Shown: positions 1-8,729, numbered from the stretch's first letter. The stretch is 64,000 nucleotides of DNA from Hyphomonas sp. L-53-1-40 (GCF_000682775.1 NZ_AWFI01000012.1:62001-126000); one strand, 5' to 3'. A program made the numbers and translations. Notes: generated by a model not told the origin, from the letters alone.

Positions 1-380
1 TGCCCGCCCTCAGCCGTTGCTGTATTGATCAGTGTCAACAAATTCTCGGATTTCTTGACGCGGTCGGCATCGTCCACCGCGACAAATCCCGACGCCAGCG
101 CCGCCAGGCCGCGTGATTTCAGACGGGAAAACTCCTTGGCGACATGATAGCTGCCTTCAAATTCCTGACACCAGGCGCGCGCCAGAACAGACAATCCGCA
201 GCGCGGCGGCCCCAACAGGCAAATGACAGGAAACGGCCAACTCTGCGGCGCGCCGAGCACCGCCAAAGCGCTCTCATTGGCTTCCGTCACCAGAAGCGCA
301 TCAAGCGTGGGTTCTTTTGCAGGAAAGCCGAGGCTGAGCTGGCTCGGCTTGTAGGGCCTGTTCGGGTTCGCCGGGTTCAC
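1..380 (-). CDS. hdaA: HdaA-type DnaA regulatory protein (DnaA/Hda AAA+ family), C-terminal part outside window
   Basis: The frame runs from a GTG at 380-378 through the left edge without a stop, so only about 126 N-terminal residues are visible. Residues 14-19 read QLSLGF, which matches the beta-clamp binding motif at the N-terminus of Hda proteins. A P-loop position follows at 57-64 (GPPRCGLS) and a Walker B-like DDAD at 103-106. Hda proteins, docked on the DNA-loaded clamp, stimulate ATP hydrolysis by DnaA and so limit re-initiation. The P-loop has leucine 63 where lysine is expected; E. coli Hda also has a degenerate P-loop. The GTG start overlaps the TGA stop of the upstream DUF2066 gene (GTGA), so the two are translationally coupled. 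The name rests on the clamp motif and AAA+ layout. Confidence 0.82.
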   Translation of the reverse strand, partial: MNPANPNRPYKPSQLSLGFPAKEPTLDALLVTEANESALAVLGAPQSWPFPVICLLGPPRCGLSVLARAWCQEFEGSYHVAKEFSRLKSRGLAALASGFVAVDDADRVKKSENLLTLINTATAEGG

Positions 381-1396
381 GGTTCCCCCGACGACGACAC
401 CGCGGACCGGACAATCCAGCCATAATCATTTTCAGACAGGGAAACCCCGCGCTGCAGCAGGTCGTTCTGCAGGCGCGGTGGATCGCCCGCATAGGAAAAG
501 GCAACCATCGCCCCGTCACGCGCAATCGCGTCAATGCGGAATTCCGAGATCAGAGGCGACCGGGCCAGCGCGCCCCGCAACGTGTTCCATTCGATGAGAG
601 ATGTGTAGCGTACACTCGCCGTGGCCGGAGTCCGCTCACCGCTACGGATAACCGAGGTCCGCTTCCAGTTTTCATCCAGCAGGCCAAGCATCGCATCGAC
701 CGCGCCGTCCAGTGTCTGGGCGTAGGGTGTCGTGCCGACCGGTTCGGTGCCCGCCGCCGTCACAGTGGACACTGTAACGCGCCATGCGCCATCCTGGCCG
801 GACAGGTCCGCCAGAATGCCTCGGCGCGCGCCCAGGGCAGACGCCTCCGGTGACAGTTCCATCCAGCTGCTGAAGGCGCTGTAACCGGGGCTGTTCGAGG
901 TCACATAGGGCGACAGCGTCTCATCGCGGCCTGTTCCGAGCGCTTCGCGCCAGGCAGCGTCCAACCCCGCAGACGCAGCGAGCGGGACCAGCAGGCCCTT
1001 GGGGCCCTGCGTATCAACATAGGGCACCGACAGGGAGTCGAGATGCGCGCGAACCATGCGGGGGTTGTAGACCATGGCCAGCGTGCCCTTGTAGCGGCCA
1101 TTGCCGGCCGTCTCTTCCTGCACATCAACGGCCGCTGACAAGCGGTTCGCGAGCGCGGCATCAATCGGGATACCCCCGGCAGACACACGGTCATCGGCCA
1201 GTGTGATCCGGTCGATCAGCACACGAGCCCCCTTGATCCGGGCTGCAGCCATGGCGCGCTCACGCGCCTCGATCAGTGTGCTGGCGGATTCGTCCACTTC
1301 GATATTTGAAACCGTGTAGACATCCCGCGTATCAGCGGAGGCGCCCAGCCCGAGGGCAACCAGCGCGAAAAGGGACGCAATAAGGATACGAATCAT
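377..1396 (-). CDS. DUF2066 domain-containing exported protein
   Basis: A 339-residue protein with an N-terminal signal peptide (MIRILIASLFALVALGLGA, cleavage probably after ASA near residue 21). The following segment (DVYTVSNIEVDESASTLIEA, then an Ala/Arg-rich helix and VLIDRITL) has the pattern of DUF2066 proteins, whose function is unknown. They are predicted periplasmic and often sit beside hda in Alpha- and Gammaproteobacteria. The start was placed at the ATG at 1396 because the signal peptide begins there; the frame stays open upstream but would run into the divergent purM. Its stop overlaps the GTG of hdaA. Periplasmic location is inferred; no catalytic motif was recognised. Confidence 0.8.
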   Translation of the reverse strand: MIRILIASLFALVALGLGASADTRDVYTVSNIEVDESASTLIEARERAMAAARIKGARVLIDRITLADDRVSAGGIPIDAALANRLSAAVDVQEETAGNGRYKGTLAMVYNPRMVRAHLDSLSVPYVDTQGPKGLLVPLAASAGLDAAWREALGTGRDETLSPYVTSNSPGYSAFSSWMELSPEASALGARRGILADLSGQDGAWRVTVSTVTAAGTEPVGTTPYAQTLDGAVDAMLGLLDENWKRTSVIRSGERTPATASVRYTSLIEWNTLRGALARSPLISEFRIDAIARDGAMVAFSYAGDPPRLQNDLLQRGVSLSENDYGWIVRSAVSSSGEP

Positions 1397-1501
1397 GGTC
1401 AACGGCCTCCGTTTGGACCTCTTGTAGCAAGCCAGAGCTGGGGCTGGAACCGCAAGCGGCACTGGCAGAGACGTTTTCCCCATGCTAACGCGCGAGTCAT
1501 C

Positions 1502-2527
1502 ATGAGCGATACATCCAAAACTCCCCTTTCCTACCGTGATGCCGGTGTCGACATTGAGGCAGGAGAAAGGCTGGTTGAGGCCATTGGCCCGCTGGCAAAG
1601 GCAACCGCACGCGCAGGCGTCATGGGCGGGCTCGGCGGCTTCGGTGCGCTGTTCGACCTGAAAGCCTCCGGGTATGAGGATCCTGTCCTGGTTTCCGGCA
1701 CAGACGGCGTCGGCACCAAGCTGATGCTGGCTTTCGAAACCGGCATCCACAACACGGTCGGCATCGACCTCGTCGCCATGTGCGCCAATGACGTGCTCGC
1801 CCAAGGGGCTGAGCCGCTGTTTTTCCTCGATTATTTCGCAACTGGCAAGCTCGAAGCCGGCATCGCCGAAGCAGTCGTCGCCGGCATTGCGGAAGGCTGC
1901 CGCCAGTCCGGCTGCGCCCTTGTCGGCGGCGAAACCGCTGAAATGCCCGGCATGTACCCGCCCGGCCATTATGACCTTGCCGGCTTCGTGGTCGGCGCCG
2001 TGGACCGCGCCAAGGTCCTTCCCCGCATGGGCGACATGGCCACTGGCGACGTGCTGATCGGCATCGCCTCATCCGGCCCGCATTCGAATGGCTATTCTCT
2101 GATCCGCCGCATCGTCGAGCGGGAGGGCCTCTCCTATGAGGCCGCATCGCCCTTCTCTGACGGCACGCTCGGCGAAGCCCTGCTGACCCCGACGCGGCTT
2201 TATTCCGCAGCCGCCCTGCCGCTCATCAAGGGCAGCCTGATCAATGGCCTTGCCCACATCACCGGCGGCGGCCTGACCGAAAACACCCCGCGCATGTGCC
2301 CGGACCATCTTGTCCCCCGCATTGACCGCAACAGCTGGACGCCCGGCCCGGTCTTCCAGTGGCTGCAGGAAGCCGGCGGCGTCGAGCTGGATGAGATGCA
2401 TCGCACCTTCAACATGGGCATCGGCATGGTCTTCTCCGTCGAGCCGGACATGGTTGAAATCGTCATGAACCAGCTGAGCCTGTTGGGGGAACACCCGGTC
2501 GTGCTCGGAGACCTCGCCCCCGCATGA
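1502..2527 (+). CDS. purM: Phosphoribosylformylglycinamidine cyclo-ligase (AIR synthetase)
   Basis: A 341-residue protein, the usual PurM length. It makes aminoimidazole ribonucleotide from formylglycinamidine ribonucleotide with ATP, the fifth step of purine synthesis, in the cytosol. GTDGVGTK at residues 66-73 and the segment GIDLVAMCANDVLAQGAEP are hallmark PurM sequences, and ITGGGLTEN further on belongs to the C-terminal ATP-binding half. The ATG at 1502 is about 105 bases from the start of the divergent DUF2066 gene, so both promoters lie in that gap. The stop overlaps the purN ATG (ATGA at 2524-2527), the classic purMN arrangement. Confidence 0.96.
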   Translation: MSDTSKTPLSYRDAGVDIEAGERLVEAIGPLAKATARAGVMGGLGGFGALFDLKASGYEDPVLVSGTDGVGTKLMLAFETGIHNTVGIDLVAMCANDVLAQGAEPLFFLDYFATGKLEAGIAEAVVAGIAEGCRQSGCALVGGETAEMPGMYPPGHYDLAGFVVGAVDRAKVLPRMGDMATGDVLIGIASSGPHSNGYSLIRRIVEREGLSYEAASPFSDGTLGEALLTPTRLYSAAALPLIKGSLINGLAHITGGGLTENTPRMCPDHLVPRIDRNSWTPGPVFQWLQEAGGVELDEMHRTFNMGIGMVFSVEPDMVEIVMNQLSLLGEHPVVLGDLAPA

Positions 2528-3092
2528 CCCGCCTGAAACTGGCCATCCTGATTTCCGGGCGCGGCTCCAATATGGAAGCTATCCTAGAGGCGGCGCGGGA
2601 CCCGGCCTATCCGGCCAAGCCCGTTCTCGTCCTCTCCAACCGTCCTGACGCGAAGGGGCTGGAAACGGCAGCGCCATAGATCACAAGACCTATGGCAAGG
2701 ACCGCGAAGCATTTGAGCGCGCCATGCACGAGCAGCTCACAGAGGCAGGCGTCGAGATCATCGCGCTGGCCGGGTTCATGCGGGTGCTGACACCCTGGTT
2801 CGTCAACACATGGGAAGGCCGGATGGTCAACATCCACCCCTCGCTGCTGCCAAATTACAAAGGCCTCGACACCCATCAGCGCGCGCTGGATGCAGGCGAT
2901 ACCGAAGCCGGCTGCACCGTCCACTGGGTCAGTCCCGGTGTTGATGATGGCGAAATCATCCAGCAGGGAAGCCTGCCCATCCTGCCGGGCGACACAGCCG
3001 ACAGCCTCGCCGCCCGCCTCCTGCCAGTTGAACACCAGCTCTACCCGGAAGCGCTGGCCAAGGCCTGCGCCGAAATTCAGGCGCGCGACTGA
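2524..3092 (+). pseudogene. purN: Phosphoribosylglycinamide formyltransferase, frameshifted
   Basis: The first 51 codons (2524-2679) encode a normal PurN N-terminus with the phosphate-binding ISGRGSNMEA and the segment LVLSNRPDAKGLETA, then hit TAG at 2677-2679. The rest of PurN continues in another frame from about 2673 (IDHKTYGKDREAFERA, then FMRVLTPWFV, NIHPSLLPNYKGLDTH and the catalytic-loop region) to 3092. Compared with E. coli PurN about seven residues are missing between GLETA and IDHKT, so a deletion of about 19 or 22 bases is the simplest cause. The downstream part could only restart at an internal ATG (2724). Either the gene is dead and PurT or another formyltransferase covers the step, or this is an assembly error. 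Everything else in it is well conserved, so the lesion is recent or artefactual. Confidence 0.85.
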
Positions 3093-3198
3093 ACTCCCTG
3101 CCCAAATTGAAGTCGCGAAGTTCGCTTGGCGCTCTTGATGTCCCGGTCAGCATGGGTAGGCTTCATGCCAAGCCAAAATGACCGTGGGGACGTAATCG

Positions 3199-4029
3199 GT
3201 GCACATCATCACTCGCTACCGCAGGCTCAGCCTGTGGAACAAGATCGCTTTTTGGGGCTCGCTGGCTTCAATCTTCGGCGTCGCAATCTTTGTCTGGAAC
3301 ACGATTGATACGGCCCGGCGACAGTTCTCTGAACCTATCGCGATCAGCCGGGTATATGATGAGATAGACAGCTTCATATACGAAGGTGTGAGTGATGAGC
3401 GACCCATCGAGGATGTCCGCCAAACCCTTCCGGCGATTTCCTCCACGCCTTTCCTCTCATTCTCGGTTCGGTCGGACGCCGAGAAACACACAGTGCAGTT
3501 TGCGCCCTACCTGCTGGTCGACGTTCTGTCCGCTGAACCTTTCGCACCGCAAATGCTTGCGCTGTACGAAGCCCAGCGCGGTGCAGGTGGTGAACAGCGC
3601 GAGTTCAAAGGCATGCTGCGCCCCGTAACCGGCCTGCAATTGGCCCCGCATCTGGACCCTTATGACCGCACCTTGAAACAGGTGGATTTCTTCACGCTCG
3701 CACCCGGCGAGATTGAAGAAGTGTTTTTGAACCTTGGCTACTATCCTGGCTACAAGTTCACATACCGGATCGGGCTACAGTATCGGTATCAGGACAAGGA
3801 CAGGACCCTGTGGCTGCCGGATACATATGAGCGTGGCGTACCCAATACCGAACTTCCTGTGTCACATTTCGGGCGGGCCTATGTCGTCTCATTCCATCCC
3901 GACAGCTATGAAGAAGATGTTGCGACAACCCAATCCCGGTACACAGAATTTCAGGATGAAGTTGAGCAATTTGTCAAGCAAACGCGGGTTTTCTCTCCAC
4001 GTGATGTTGACTTGCAGGTAGCAGACTAG
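3199..4029 (+). CDS. Hypothetical protein with one N-terminal membrane segment
   Basis: A 276-residue protein that I do not recognise. It has a short basic N-terminus, one transmembrane helix near residues 17-33 (IAFWGSLASIFGVAIFVWN) and a hydrophilic remainder rich in aromatic and acidic residues, probably outside the membrane. A second long segment around PYDRTLKQVDFFTLAPGEIEEV looks like a beta-rich domain. The GTG at 3199 is preceded by a GGGGA at 3186-3190 at good spacing. Codon use seems less G+C-biased than in neighbouring housekeeping genes, which may point to transfer. It stands alone between purN and a small unknown gene. No function is proposed. Confidence 0.65.
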   Translation: MHIITRYRRLSLWNKIAFWGSLASIFGVAIFVWNTIDTARRQFSEPIAISRVYDEIDSFIYEGVSDERPIEDVRQTLPAISSTPFLSFSVRSDAEKHTVQFAPYLLVDVLSAEPFAPQMLALYEAQRGAGGEQREFKGMLRPVTGLQLAPHLDPYDRTLKQVDFFTLAPGEIEEVFLNLGYYPGYKFTYRIGLQYRYQDKDRTLWLPDTYERGVPNTELPVSHFGRAYVVSFHPDSYEEDVATTQSRYTEFQDEVEQFVKQTRVFSPRDVDLQVAD

Positions 4030-4098
4030 CCTCCAGTCCACGCAGCTTCATGCCTTTCGAATTCGTCGGAGACACAGCGCCAATATGCTGATCAGACG

Positions 4099-4482
4099 AT
4101 GCCAGCCCTTTCCCTCTTCCAGCCCTTGCCGGGCCTGCCTTGGCATCTTTTGCTCATCTGGCCCCTGATCTTCTGGCGCATCCAGCGCCTGAGGGCGTGG
4201 TTCCGTGCCAATGGCCGCCCCGGCTCTCAGATGCTCTGGGGCATCACACGAAGCGGGCGGGTTGCGGTCAATCTGTTGTCGGATGATCTATCGGGACGGA
4301 GGCCGCTCCAATCCGGATTCGGTTTTGAACCGTCACGCCCTTTCCGTGAAGCGGCCTACGGCGAATTGATCGTTCTCACCCCTGATCCGTGCCCCCGGCG
4401 CATGCCGGGGCCTCCTGCAGCAAGAGATCCCGGCTTTCGCCAGGAATTCGGACTCTATCACCTGCCGCGCCCAGACACATGA
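4099..4482 (+). CDS. Small hypothetical protein whose 3' end runs through a REP-like repeat
   Basis: A 127-residue reading frame with a hydrophobic N-terminal stretch (residues 9-26, tryptophan and leucine rich) and basic residues after it, so possibly one membrane segment. From about residue 97 the coding sequence is a palindromic repeat (PDPCPRRMPGPPAARDPGFR), translated from the REP-like element at 4391-4455. The natural stop was therefore probably lost or replaced when the repeat was inserted, or the frame is not a gene. No family is recognised. The start has no strong ribosome binding site. Confidence 0.4.
   Translation: MPALSLFQPLPGLPWHLLLIWPLIFWRIQRLRAWFRANGRPGSQMLWGITRSGRVAVNLLSDDLSGRRPLQSGFGFEPSRPFREAAYGELIVLTPDPCPRRMPGPPAARDPGFRQEFGLYHLPRPDT
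4391..4455. repeat. REP-like palindromic element (two hairpins)
   Basis: The first hairpin is a perfect CCCCGGC-GCAT-GCCGGGG at 4393-4410. The second, at about 4427-4447, has the core CCCGGC-TTTC-GCCAGG. The phrase GATCCCGGCTTTCGCC is typical of dispersed intergenic palindromes in alphaproteobacterial genomes. Only this one copy was noticed in the window. It lies inside the 3' part of a small reading frame. Confidence 0.6.
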
Positions 4483-4555
4483 CCCTGCCAGCCTTGAAAC
4501 TGATCTGGTACCCCCCGGAAGGCGCCGCCTGTCCGGCCGCTTGTGCTGCGCGCAA

Positions 4556-4585
4556 GAAAAAGGGCCCAACCTTACGGCGGGCCCT
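4556..4585 (-). terminator. Rho-independent terminator of ndk
   Basis: Read on the minus strand this is an AGGGCCC stem, an 11-base loop, GGGCCCT, then five Ts (the As at 4557-4561). It lies about 30 bases after the ndk stop. Confidence 0.8.
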
Positions 4586-4616
4586 ATGCAAATCTCACCT
4601 GCCAGAAGGCGTCGCC

Positions 4617-5039
4617 TTAACCAGCGATGTCGGCCTCGGAGAAGAATTGCGCGATCTCGATCGCGGCATTCTCTTCGGAGTCCGAACCGTGCACGGTGTT
4701 TTCGCCGATGGATTTGGCGAACAGTTTGCGGATCGTGCCGTCAGCGGCTTCGGCCGGGTTCGTGGCGCCCATCACTTCGCGGTAGGCCGCAACAGCGTTC
4801 TCGCCTTCGAGGACCTGAACGACGACCGGGCCGGACGTCATGAATTCAACCAGTTCGCCGAAGAAAGGACGCTCACTGTGAACGCCATAGAAGCGCTCGG
4901 CCTGAGCCTGCGTCATCTGGATGCGGCGCTGGCCGATGATGCGGAGACCGGCTTTCTCAATGACGGCGTTGACGGCGCCGGTCAGGTTACGCTCGGTGGC
5001 GTCCGGCTTGATGATGGAAAAAGTGCGCTGAACAGCCAT
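4617..5039 (-). CDS. ndk: Nucleoside diphosphate kinase
   Basis: A 140-residue protein of normal Ndk length. It transfers the gamma phosphate of ATP to nucleoside diphosphates through a phosphohistidine, balancing the NTP and dNTP pools. The active-site His is residue 117 in [10 protein letters not shown], and [14 protein letters not shown] opens the fold. The open frame reaches 5114, but the start is set at the ATG at 5039 ([10 protein letters not shown]), which has AGGATG upstream and matches family N-termini. It is a single gene with its own terminator, divergent from the zinc ribbon gene at 5188. Confidence 0.97.
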   Translation of the reverse strand: MAVQRTFSIIKPDATERNLTGAVNAVIEKAGLRIIGQRRIQMTQAQAERFYGVHSERPFFGELVEFMTSGPVVVQVLEGENAVAAYREVMGATNPAEAADGTIRKLFAKSIGENTVHGSDSEENAAIEIAQFFSEADIAG

Positions 5040-5187
5040 GATGACATCCTGCTTGAAAGGGAAAAAAGGGTTCTGGCGCGGCCTATAGCGGGGCGGGCCC
5101 AGCGGGGCAAGCATCGAAGGCCGCTATTGCGCAGGCGGCCCGAGAGGCATAGGGGCTGGGGCCTGAATTTCGACAAGGATCCGACCC

Positions 5188-5523
5188 ATGAGCGCGCTAC
5201 CTCCCTGCCCCAATTGCAATTCCGAATACACTTACGAAGATGGCGCGCTGCTGATCTGTCCGGAATGCGCGCATGAATGGAGCGCCGATGCCGCAGGCGC
5301 GGCCGATGCGCCAGTCATCAAGGACTCAAACGGCAACCCACTCGCCGATGGCGATACGGTCACGGTCATCAAGGACCTCAAGATCAAGGGCTCGTCCTCA
5401 GTCGTCAAACGCGGCACCAAGGTCAAGAATATCCGTCTCGTCGACGGCGATCACGATATCGACTGCCGCATCGACGGCATTGGCCAGATGGGCCTGAAAT
5501 CGGAATTCGTGAAAAAGGCCTGA
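5188..5523 (+). CDS. phnA: PhnA/YjdM family zinc ribbon protein
   Basis: A 111-residue protein with an N-terminal zinc ribbon, C7-x2-C10 and C24-x2-C27 ([15 protein letters not shown]), then the PhnA domain with the strand pattern [15 protein letters not shown] and a [23 protein letters not shown] segment. Members are annotated as PhnA from an old link to phosphonate use, but there is no phn pathway here and the actual role is uncertain. AAGGAT at about 5175 precedes the ATG. The stop is only 6 bases from the convergent holC. Confidence 0.9.
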   Translation: MSALPPCPNCNSEYTYEDGALLICPECAHEWSADAAGAADAPVIKDSNGNPLADGDTVTVIKDLKIKGSSSVVKRGTKVKNIRLVDGDHDIDCRIDGIGQMGLKSEFVKKA

Positions 5524-5526
5524 CGC

Positions 5527-6000
5527 CTACTTGCCTGCCTCCTGCCAGCCGCCATTCGGCGTCTGCTGGAAATATCGGGTCACCAGCCCGGCATCCTTGG
5601 CCGCTTTGAACTGTTGGCGGGCCAGATTGCGCGTGTCCGTGTCGCCATCATCGAACATGACCATGCAGCGCGTATAGGGCGCATCGACAGGCGCCTTCGT
5701 CCCGTCCATCAGGAACAACGCATCGGCCTTGTTCAAATTCTCCGGCTTGCCTGCCAGCAGGATCGGCTGGCGCGCAGGATCAAGCCCCGGCGCCTCGGCC
5801 TGGCCATGCGGCAGGAAAGTCTTCTCGTCGAAAGTCCAGAGGCTCGCATCCAGCGCCGCCCGGCGCTCGACACTCGGGCTGACCGCCAGAACGCGCCAAC
5901 CAACATCAAGGCATTTCTGCATAAGCGGCGCCGCAGCCTGCTCCAGCGTGGTGCGGGAGAGATGGTAAAACCACCATTCAGGCTTCGGCGCCTCTGACAT
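5527..6000 (-). CDS. holC: DNA polymerase III subunit chi
   Basis: A 157-residue HolC protein, recognised by WWFYHLSRTTLEQAAAPLM at the N-terminus, GWRVLAVSP and the later WTFDEKTFLPHG. Chi links the clamp loader to single-stranded DNA-binding protein. The first possible codon is GTG at 6003, directly followed by ATG at 6000, which is preferred. It lies immediately downstream of pepA (the pepA stop is at 6004-6006), so the two are one transcript, the normal alphaproteobacterial pepA-holC order. Confidence 0.9.
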   Translation of the reverse strand: MSEAPKPEWWFYHLSRTTLEQAAAPLMQKCLDVGWRVLAVSPSVERRAALDASLWTFDEKTFLPHGQAEAPGLDPARQPILLAGKPENLNKADALFLMDGTKAPVDAPYTRCMVMFDDGDTDTRNLARQQFKAAKDAGLVTRYFQQTPNGGWQEAGK

Positions 6001-6003
6001 CAC

Positions 6004-7470
6004 CTAGTTCTCGTAATTGTCCGCGATCCAGCGATCGAGCAGACGCGGGCCGAAGCCGGATGCCCAGCTCACATCGAAGGCGGCCTTCTCACCTTCAACC
6101 CAGGCAACGCCCGCGATATCGAGGTGCGCCCATTTCACGCCTTCTTTTACGAAACGCTTAAGGAATTGTGCCGCTGTGATCGAGCCAGCAGCCCGGCCGC
6201 CAATATTGCGCATGTCGGCAAATTTCGACTTCAACAGCGAGTCATATTCTGGCCCGAGCGGCAGGCGCCAGACGCGCTCGCCTTCGGTCTGGCCAGCCTT
6301 GGAGAGTTCATTCGCCAGATCGTCGCTCTCCGTGAACAGGCCGGCATGATGATGGCCCAGCGAGATCACAATCGCACCGGTCAGCGTGGCGAGATCCACC
6401 ATCGCCTTCGGTTTGAAATGCTCCTGAGCATACCAGAGCACGTCGCAAAGCACGAGACGGCCTTCTGCGTCAGTATTCTGGACTTCGATGGTCTGGCCGG
6501 AGGCCGACTTCAGGATATCACCCGGACGGATTGCATCGCCATCCGGCATGTTCTCAACCAGACCCACAAGACCGATCACATTGACCTTGGCCTTGCGCTC
6601 GGCCAGCGCGCGGATTGCACCGGTCACAGCCGCTGCGCCGCCCATATCCCCGCGCATATCTTCCATGCCCGGTCCGGGCTTCAACGAGATGCCGCCCGTG
6701 TCGAAACAAACGCCCTTGCCAATCAGGATCACCGGGTCTTCGCCTTCGGCACCGCCCATCCATTTCATCACGCCGAGCTGGCTTTCCTTGACGCTGCCCT
6801 GACCGACGCCAAGCATCGAATTCATGCCGAGCTTGGCAAGTTCGGCTTCGCCAAGCACTTCGACCTGAACGCCATACTGGCCCAGCTCGCGGCACTTCTC
6901 TGCAAAGCTCGCCGGATAGAGATCATTCGGTGGCATATTTACCAGATCGCGCGCAAGCTTGGTGCCTTCGGCGCCCGCATTCAACGGCACGAATGCCGCC
7001 TCAGCCGCAGGCACATCGGAGACCATCAGCGTCACGCTTTCAAGGCTGGGCTTCTGGTCATCTTTCAGCTTGGTGAAATATGTATCGAAGCGATAGCTGG
7101 CGAGCTTCGCACCGAGCGCAATGCGCGCAGCATCCTTTGCGGAGCCAGCATGGATCGCGAGAGATTTGAAACCGCTGCCTGAATGGGACTTGTAAAGATT
7201 GGCACCGAGGCCTTCGAGAGCGCGCGCATCGCGCTTGTCTTTCTTGCCTGCACCGATCAGCACCGCACGGCGAGCATCGCTGCCCTTGGGCAGAACGATA
7301 AAGGCCTGCTGGTCCTTCTTGCCACTGAACCGGCTACCATCCATGGCTTCTGACAACAGACCGCCCGTGGTTTCGTTCAGCGCGGCCGCAGCTTCGGGAA
7401 GATCCCCGTCTTCATCGACCAGAAAGGCGATGATGTCGGCCTTGGCACTTTCAGCAAATGTGATTTTCAT
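6004..7470 (-). CDS. pepA: Leucyl aminopeptidase (M17 family)
   Basis: A 488-residue cytosolic metallopeptidase that removes N-terminal residues from peptides. The metal-binding signatures are GKGVCFDTGG near 252-261 and NTDAEGRL near 332-339, with the catalytic lysines in these segments. The frame opens at 7485, but the ATG at 7470 (MKITFAESAK) has GGAG nine bases upstream, while the 7485 start would place that site inside the gene. The gene is divergent from lptF (gap about 116 bases) and is followed by holC. Confidence 0.96.
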   Translation of the reverse strand: MKITFAESAKADIIAFLVDEDGDLPEAAAALNETTGGLLSEAMDGSRFSGKKDQQAFIVLPKGSDARRAVLIGAGKKDKRDARALEGLGANLYKSHSGSGFKSLAIHAGSAKDAARIALGAKLASYRFDTYFTKLKDDQKPSLESVTLMVSDVPAAEAAFVPLNAGAEGTKLARDLVNMPPNDLYPASFAEKCRELGQYGVQVEVLGEAELAKLGMNSMLGVGQGSVKESQLGVMKWMGGAEGEDPVILIGKGVCFDTGGISLKPGPGMEDMRGDMGGAAAVTGAIRALAERKAKVNVIGLVGLVENMPDGDAIRPGDILKSASGQTIEVQNTDAEGRLVLCDVLWYAQEHFKPKAMVDLATLTGAIVISLGHHHAGLFTESDDLANELSKAGQTEGERVWRLPLGPEYDSLLKSKFADMRNIGGRAAGSITAAQFLKRFVKEGVKWAHLDIAGVAWVEGEKAAFDVSWASGFGPRLLDRWIADNYEN

Positions 7471-7586
7471 GTGTGGATTCTCCATTTGCAGCGGAAACTA
7501 AACGTCGACGCGCGTTGCGCAACTCGTTAGCTAGGGAAATATCACCCCTTTCTGAAGGATTCTGCGAAAAGCCTGCTAATCGCCTT

Positions 7587-8729
7587 ATGACCAAAGTCCA
7601 GACATACCTGTTTTTCGAAGTCCTGAAGGCTGTGGTCATCATCATTGGCGGGCTCGCCATGCTGGCCTTGCTGGCCCAAGGGCTTTCACGCACCGATTTG
7701 ATTCTGGAAAACCGCCAGTCTGCGATCACCTATTTCTATATTGTCATGCTCGGCGCACCGCAGATCATAGCGCTTCTGACCCCGCTCGCCCTGTTCGTGG
7801 CAACGGTCTGGTCGCTGAACCGCATACACAAGGATAGCGAGATCGTTGTCGCGCAGGCCGCCGGCATGACCCGCTGGCAGATCGCTTCACCGATCATGCG
7901 GCTCGCCGTGCTTTGTCTCGTCGCACACCTGACCGTGAACCTCTGGGTCCAGCCCGCCGCTCAACGTGCCATGCGCGAAACCGTGGCGACGGCGCGCGCC
8001 GATCTGGCTGCAGCCTTGATCCGGCCCGGTCAGTTTACCTCCAATGGGGACCGGCTGACCTTCTATGCGCGCGAACAGGCCGGCGGCGAACTGCGTGGCG
8101 TGCTGATCTCCGACATGACCGATCCGGAGAACCCCACTGACATTCTCGCGCGCAGCGCCGCGCTGATTGAAGTCGAAGGCAGCCCAACACTCCTGCTGCG
8201 GGATGCGACAAGCCAACAGCTCGACGCAAACAACCAGCTATCGATCCTGGAATTCGACCAATACTTGTTCGATCTGACTGACTTCATGAAAGAGGACTCA
8301 GACCTCGTCCTGAAGGCATCGGACAAGTATCTCTATGAATTGTTCTTCGTGGACCGAACCAATTATTTCGAACTCAAGGAAATAGACTCCCTGCTGGCGG
8401 AAGCGCACAGTCGCCTGACCACACCCTTGCTGAACATCGTCATGACGCTGCTGGCGATCTTCGCAGTGCTCGGCGGGGATTTCAGCCGCAAGGGCTACAG
8501 CAAACGGATTGGCTGGGCGACCGGTGGTGCCATCGGCGTTCTGATTGTGCAGTTGGTATTGCAATCGGCCGCCGCGAATGATCCGGCGCTCAATGTGCTG
8601 CAATGGCTCGTCCCGCTCGGCATTATTGCAATCCTCAGCTATATCTATTTTGCGAGAGGGCGCCACCTCGGCAAGGTCGATCGCCCACCACTTGAGTTAT
8701 TCCGGAACCCGACCGGAGCCACCAGCTGA
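7587..8729 (+). CDS. lptF: LPS export ABC transporter permease LptF
   Basis: A 380-residue inner-membrane protein of the YjgP/YjgQ family. It has three N-terminal membrane helices (residues about 15-35, 50-75, 95-120), a periplasmic beta-jellyroll-like domain in the middle and three C-terminal helices. With LptG and the ATPase LptB it extracts LPS from the inner membrane. The frame is open from 7473, but the ATG at 7587 (MTKVQTYLF) matches family N-termini. The stop overlaps the lptG start (TGATG). lptB, lptC and lptA are not in the window. Confidence 0.93.
   Translation: MTKVQTYLFFEVLKAVVIIIGGLAMLALLAQGLSRTDLILENRQSAITYFYIVMLGAPQIIALLTPLALFVATVWSLNRIHKDSEIVVAQAAGMTRWQIASPIMRLAVLCLVAHLTVNLWVQPAAQRAMRETVATARADLAAALIRPGQFTSNGDRLTFYAREQAGGELRGVLISDMTDPENPTDILARSAALIEVEGSPTLLLRDATSQQLDANNQLSILEFDQYLFDLTDFMKEDSDLVLKASDKYLYELFFVDRTNYFELKEIDSLLAEAHSRLTTPLLNIVMTLLAIFAVLGGDFSRKGYSKRIGWATGGAIGVLIVQLVLQSAAANDPALNVLQWLVPLGIIAILSYIYFARGRHLGKVDRPPLELFRNPTGATS

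Noticed and set aside
901..1194. Arginine-rich minus-strand frame and similar open frames inside the DUF2066 and purM genes
   Set aside because: High-G+C shadows of real genes with no ribosome site or family pattern.
4391..4455. Palindromes as a CRISPR or attachment site
   Set aside because: Two different hairpins in a REP-like arrangement, no spacers and no integrase gene nearby.
6124..7182. Long plus-strand frame of 352 codons over pepA
   Set aside because: Antisense to a well conserved enzyme; His-rich content is typical for the complement of such genes.
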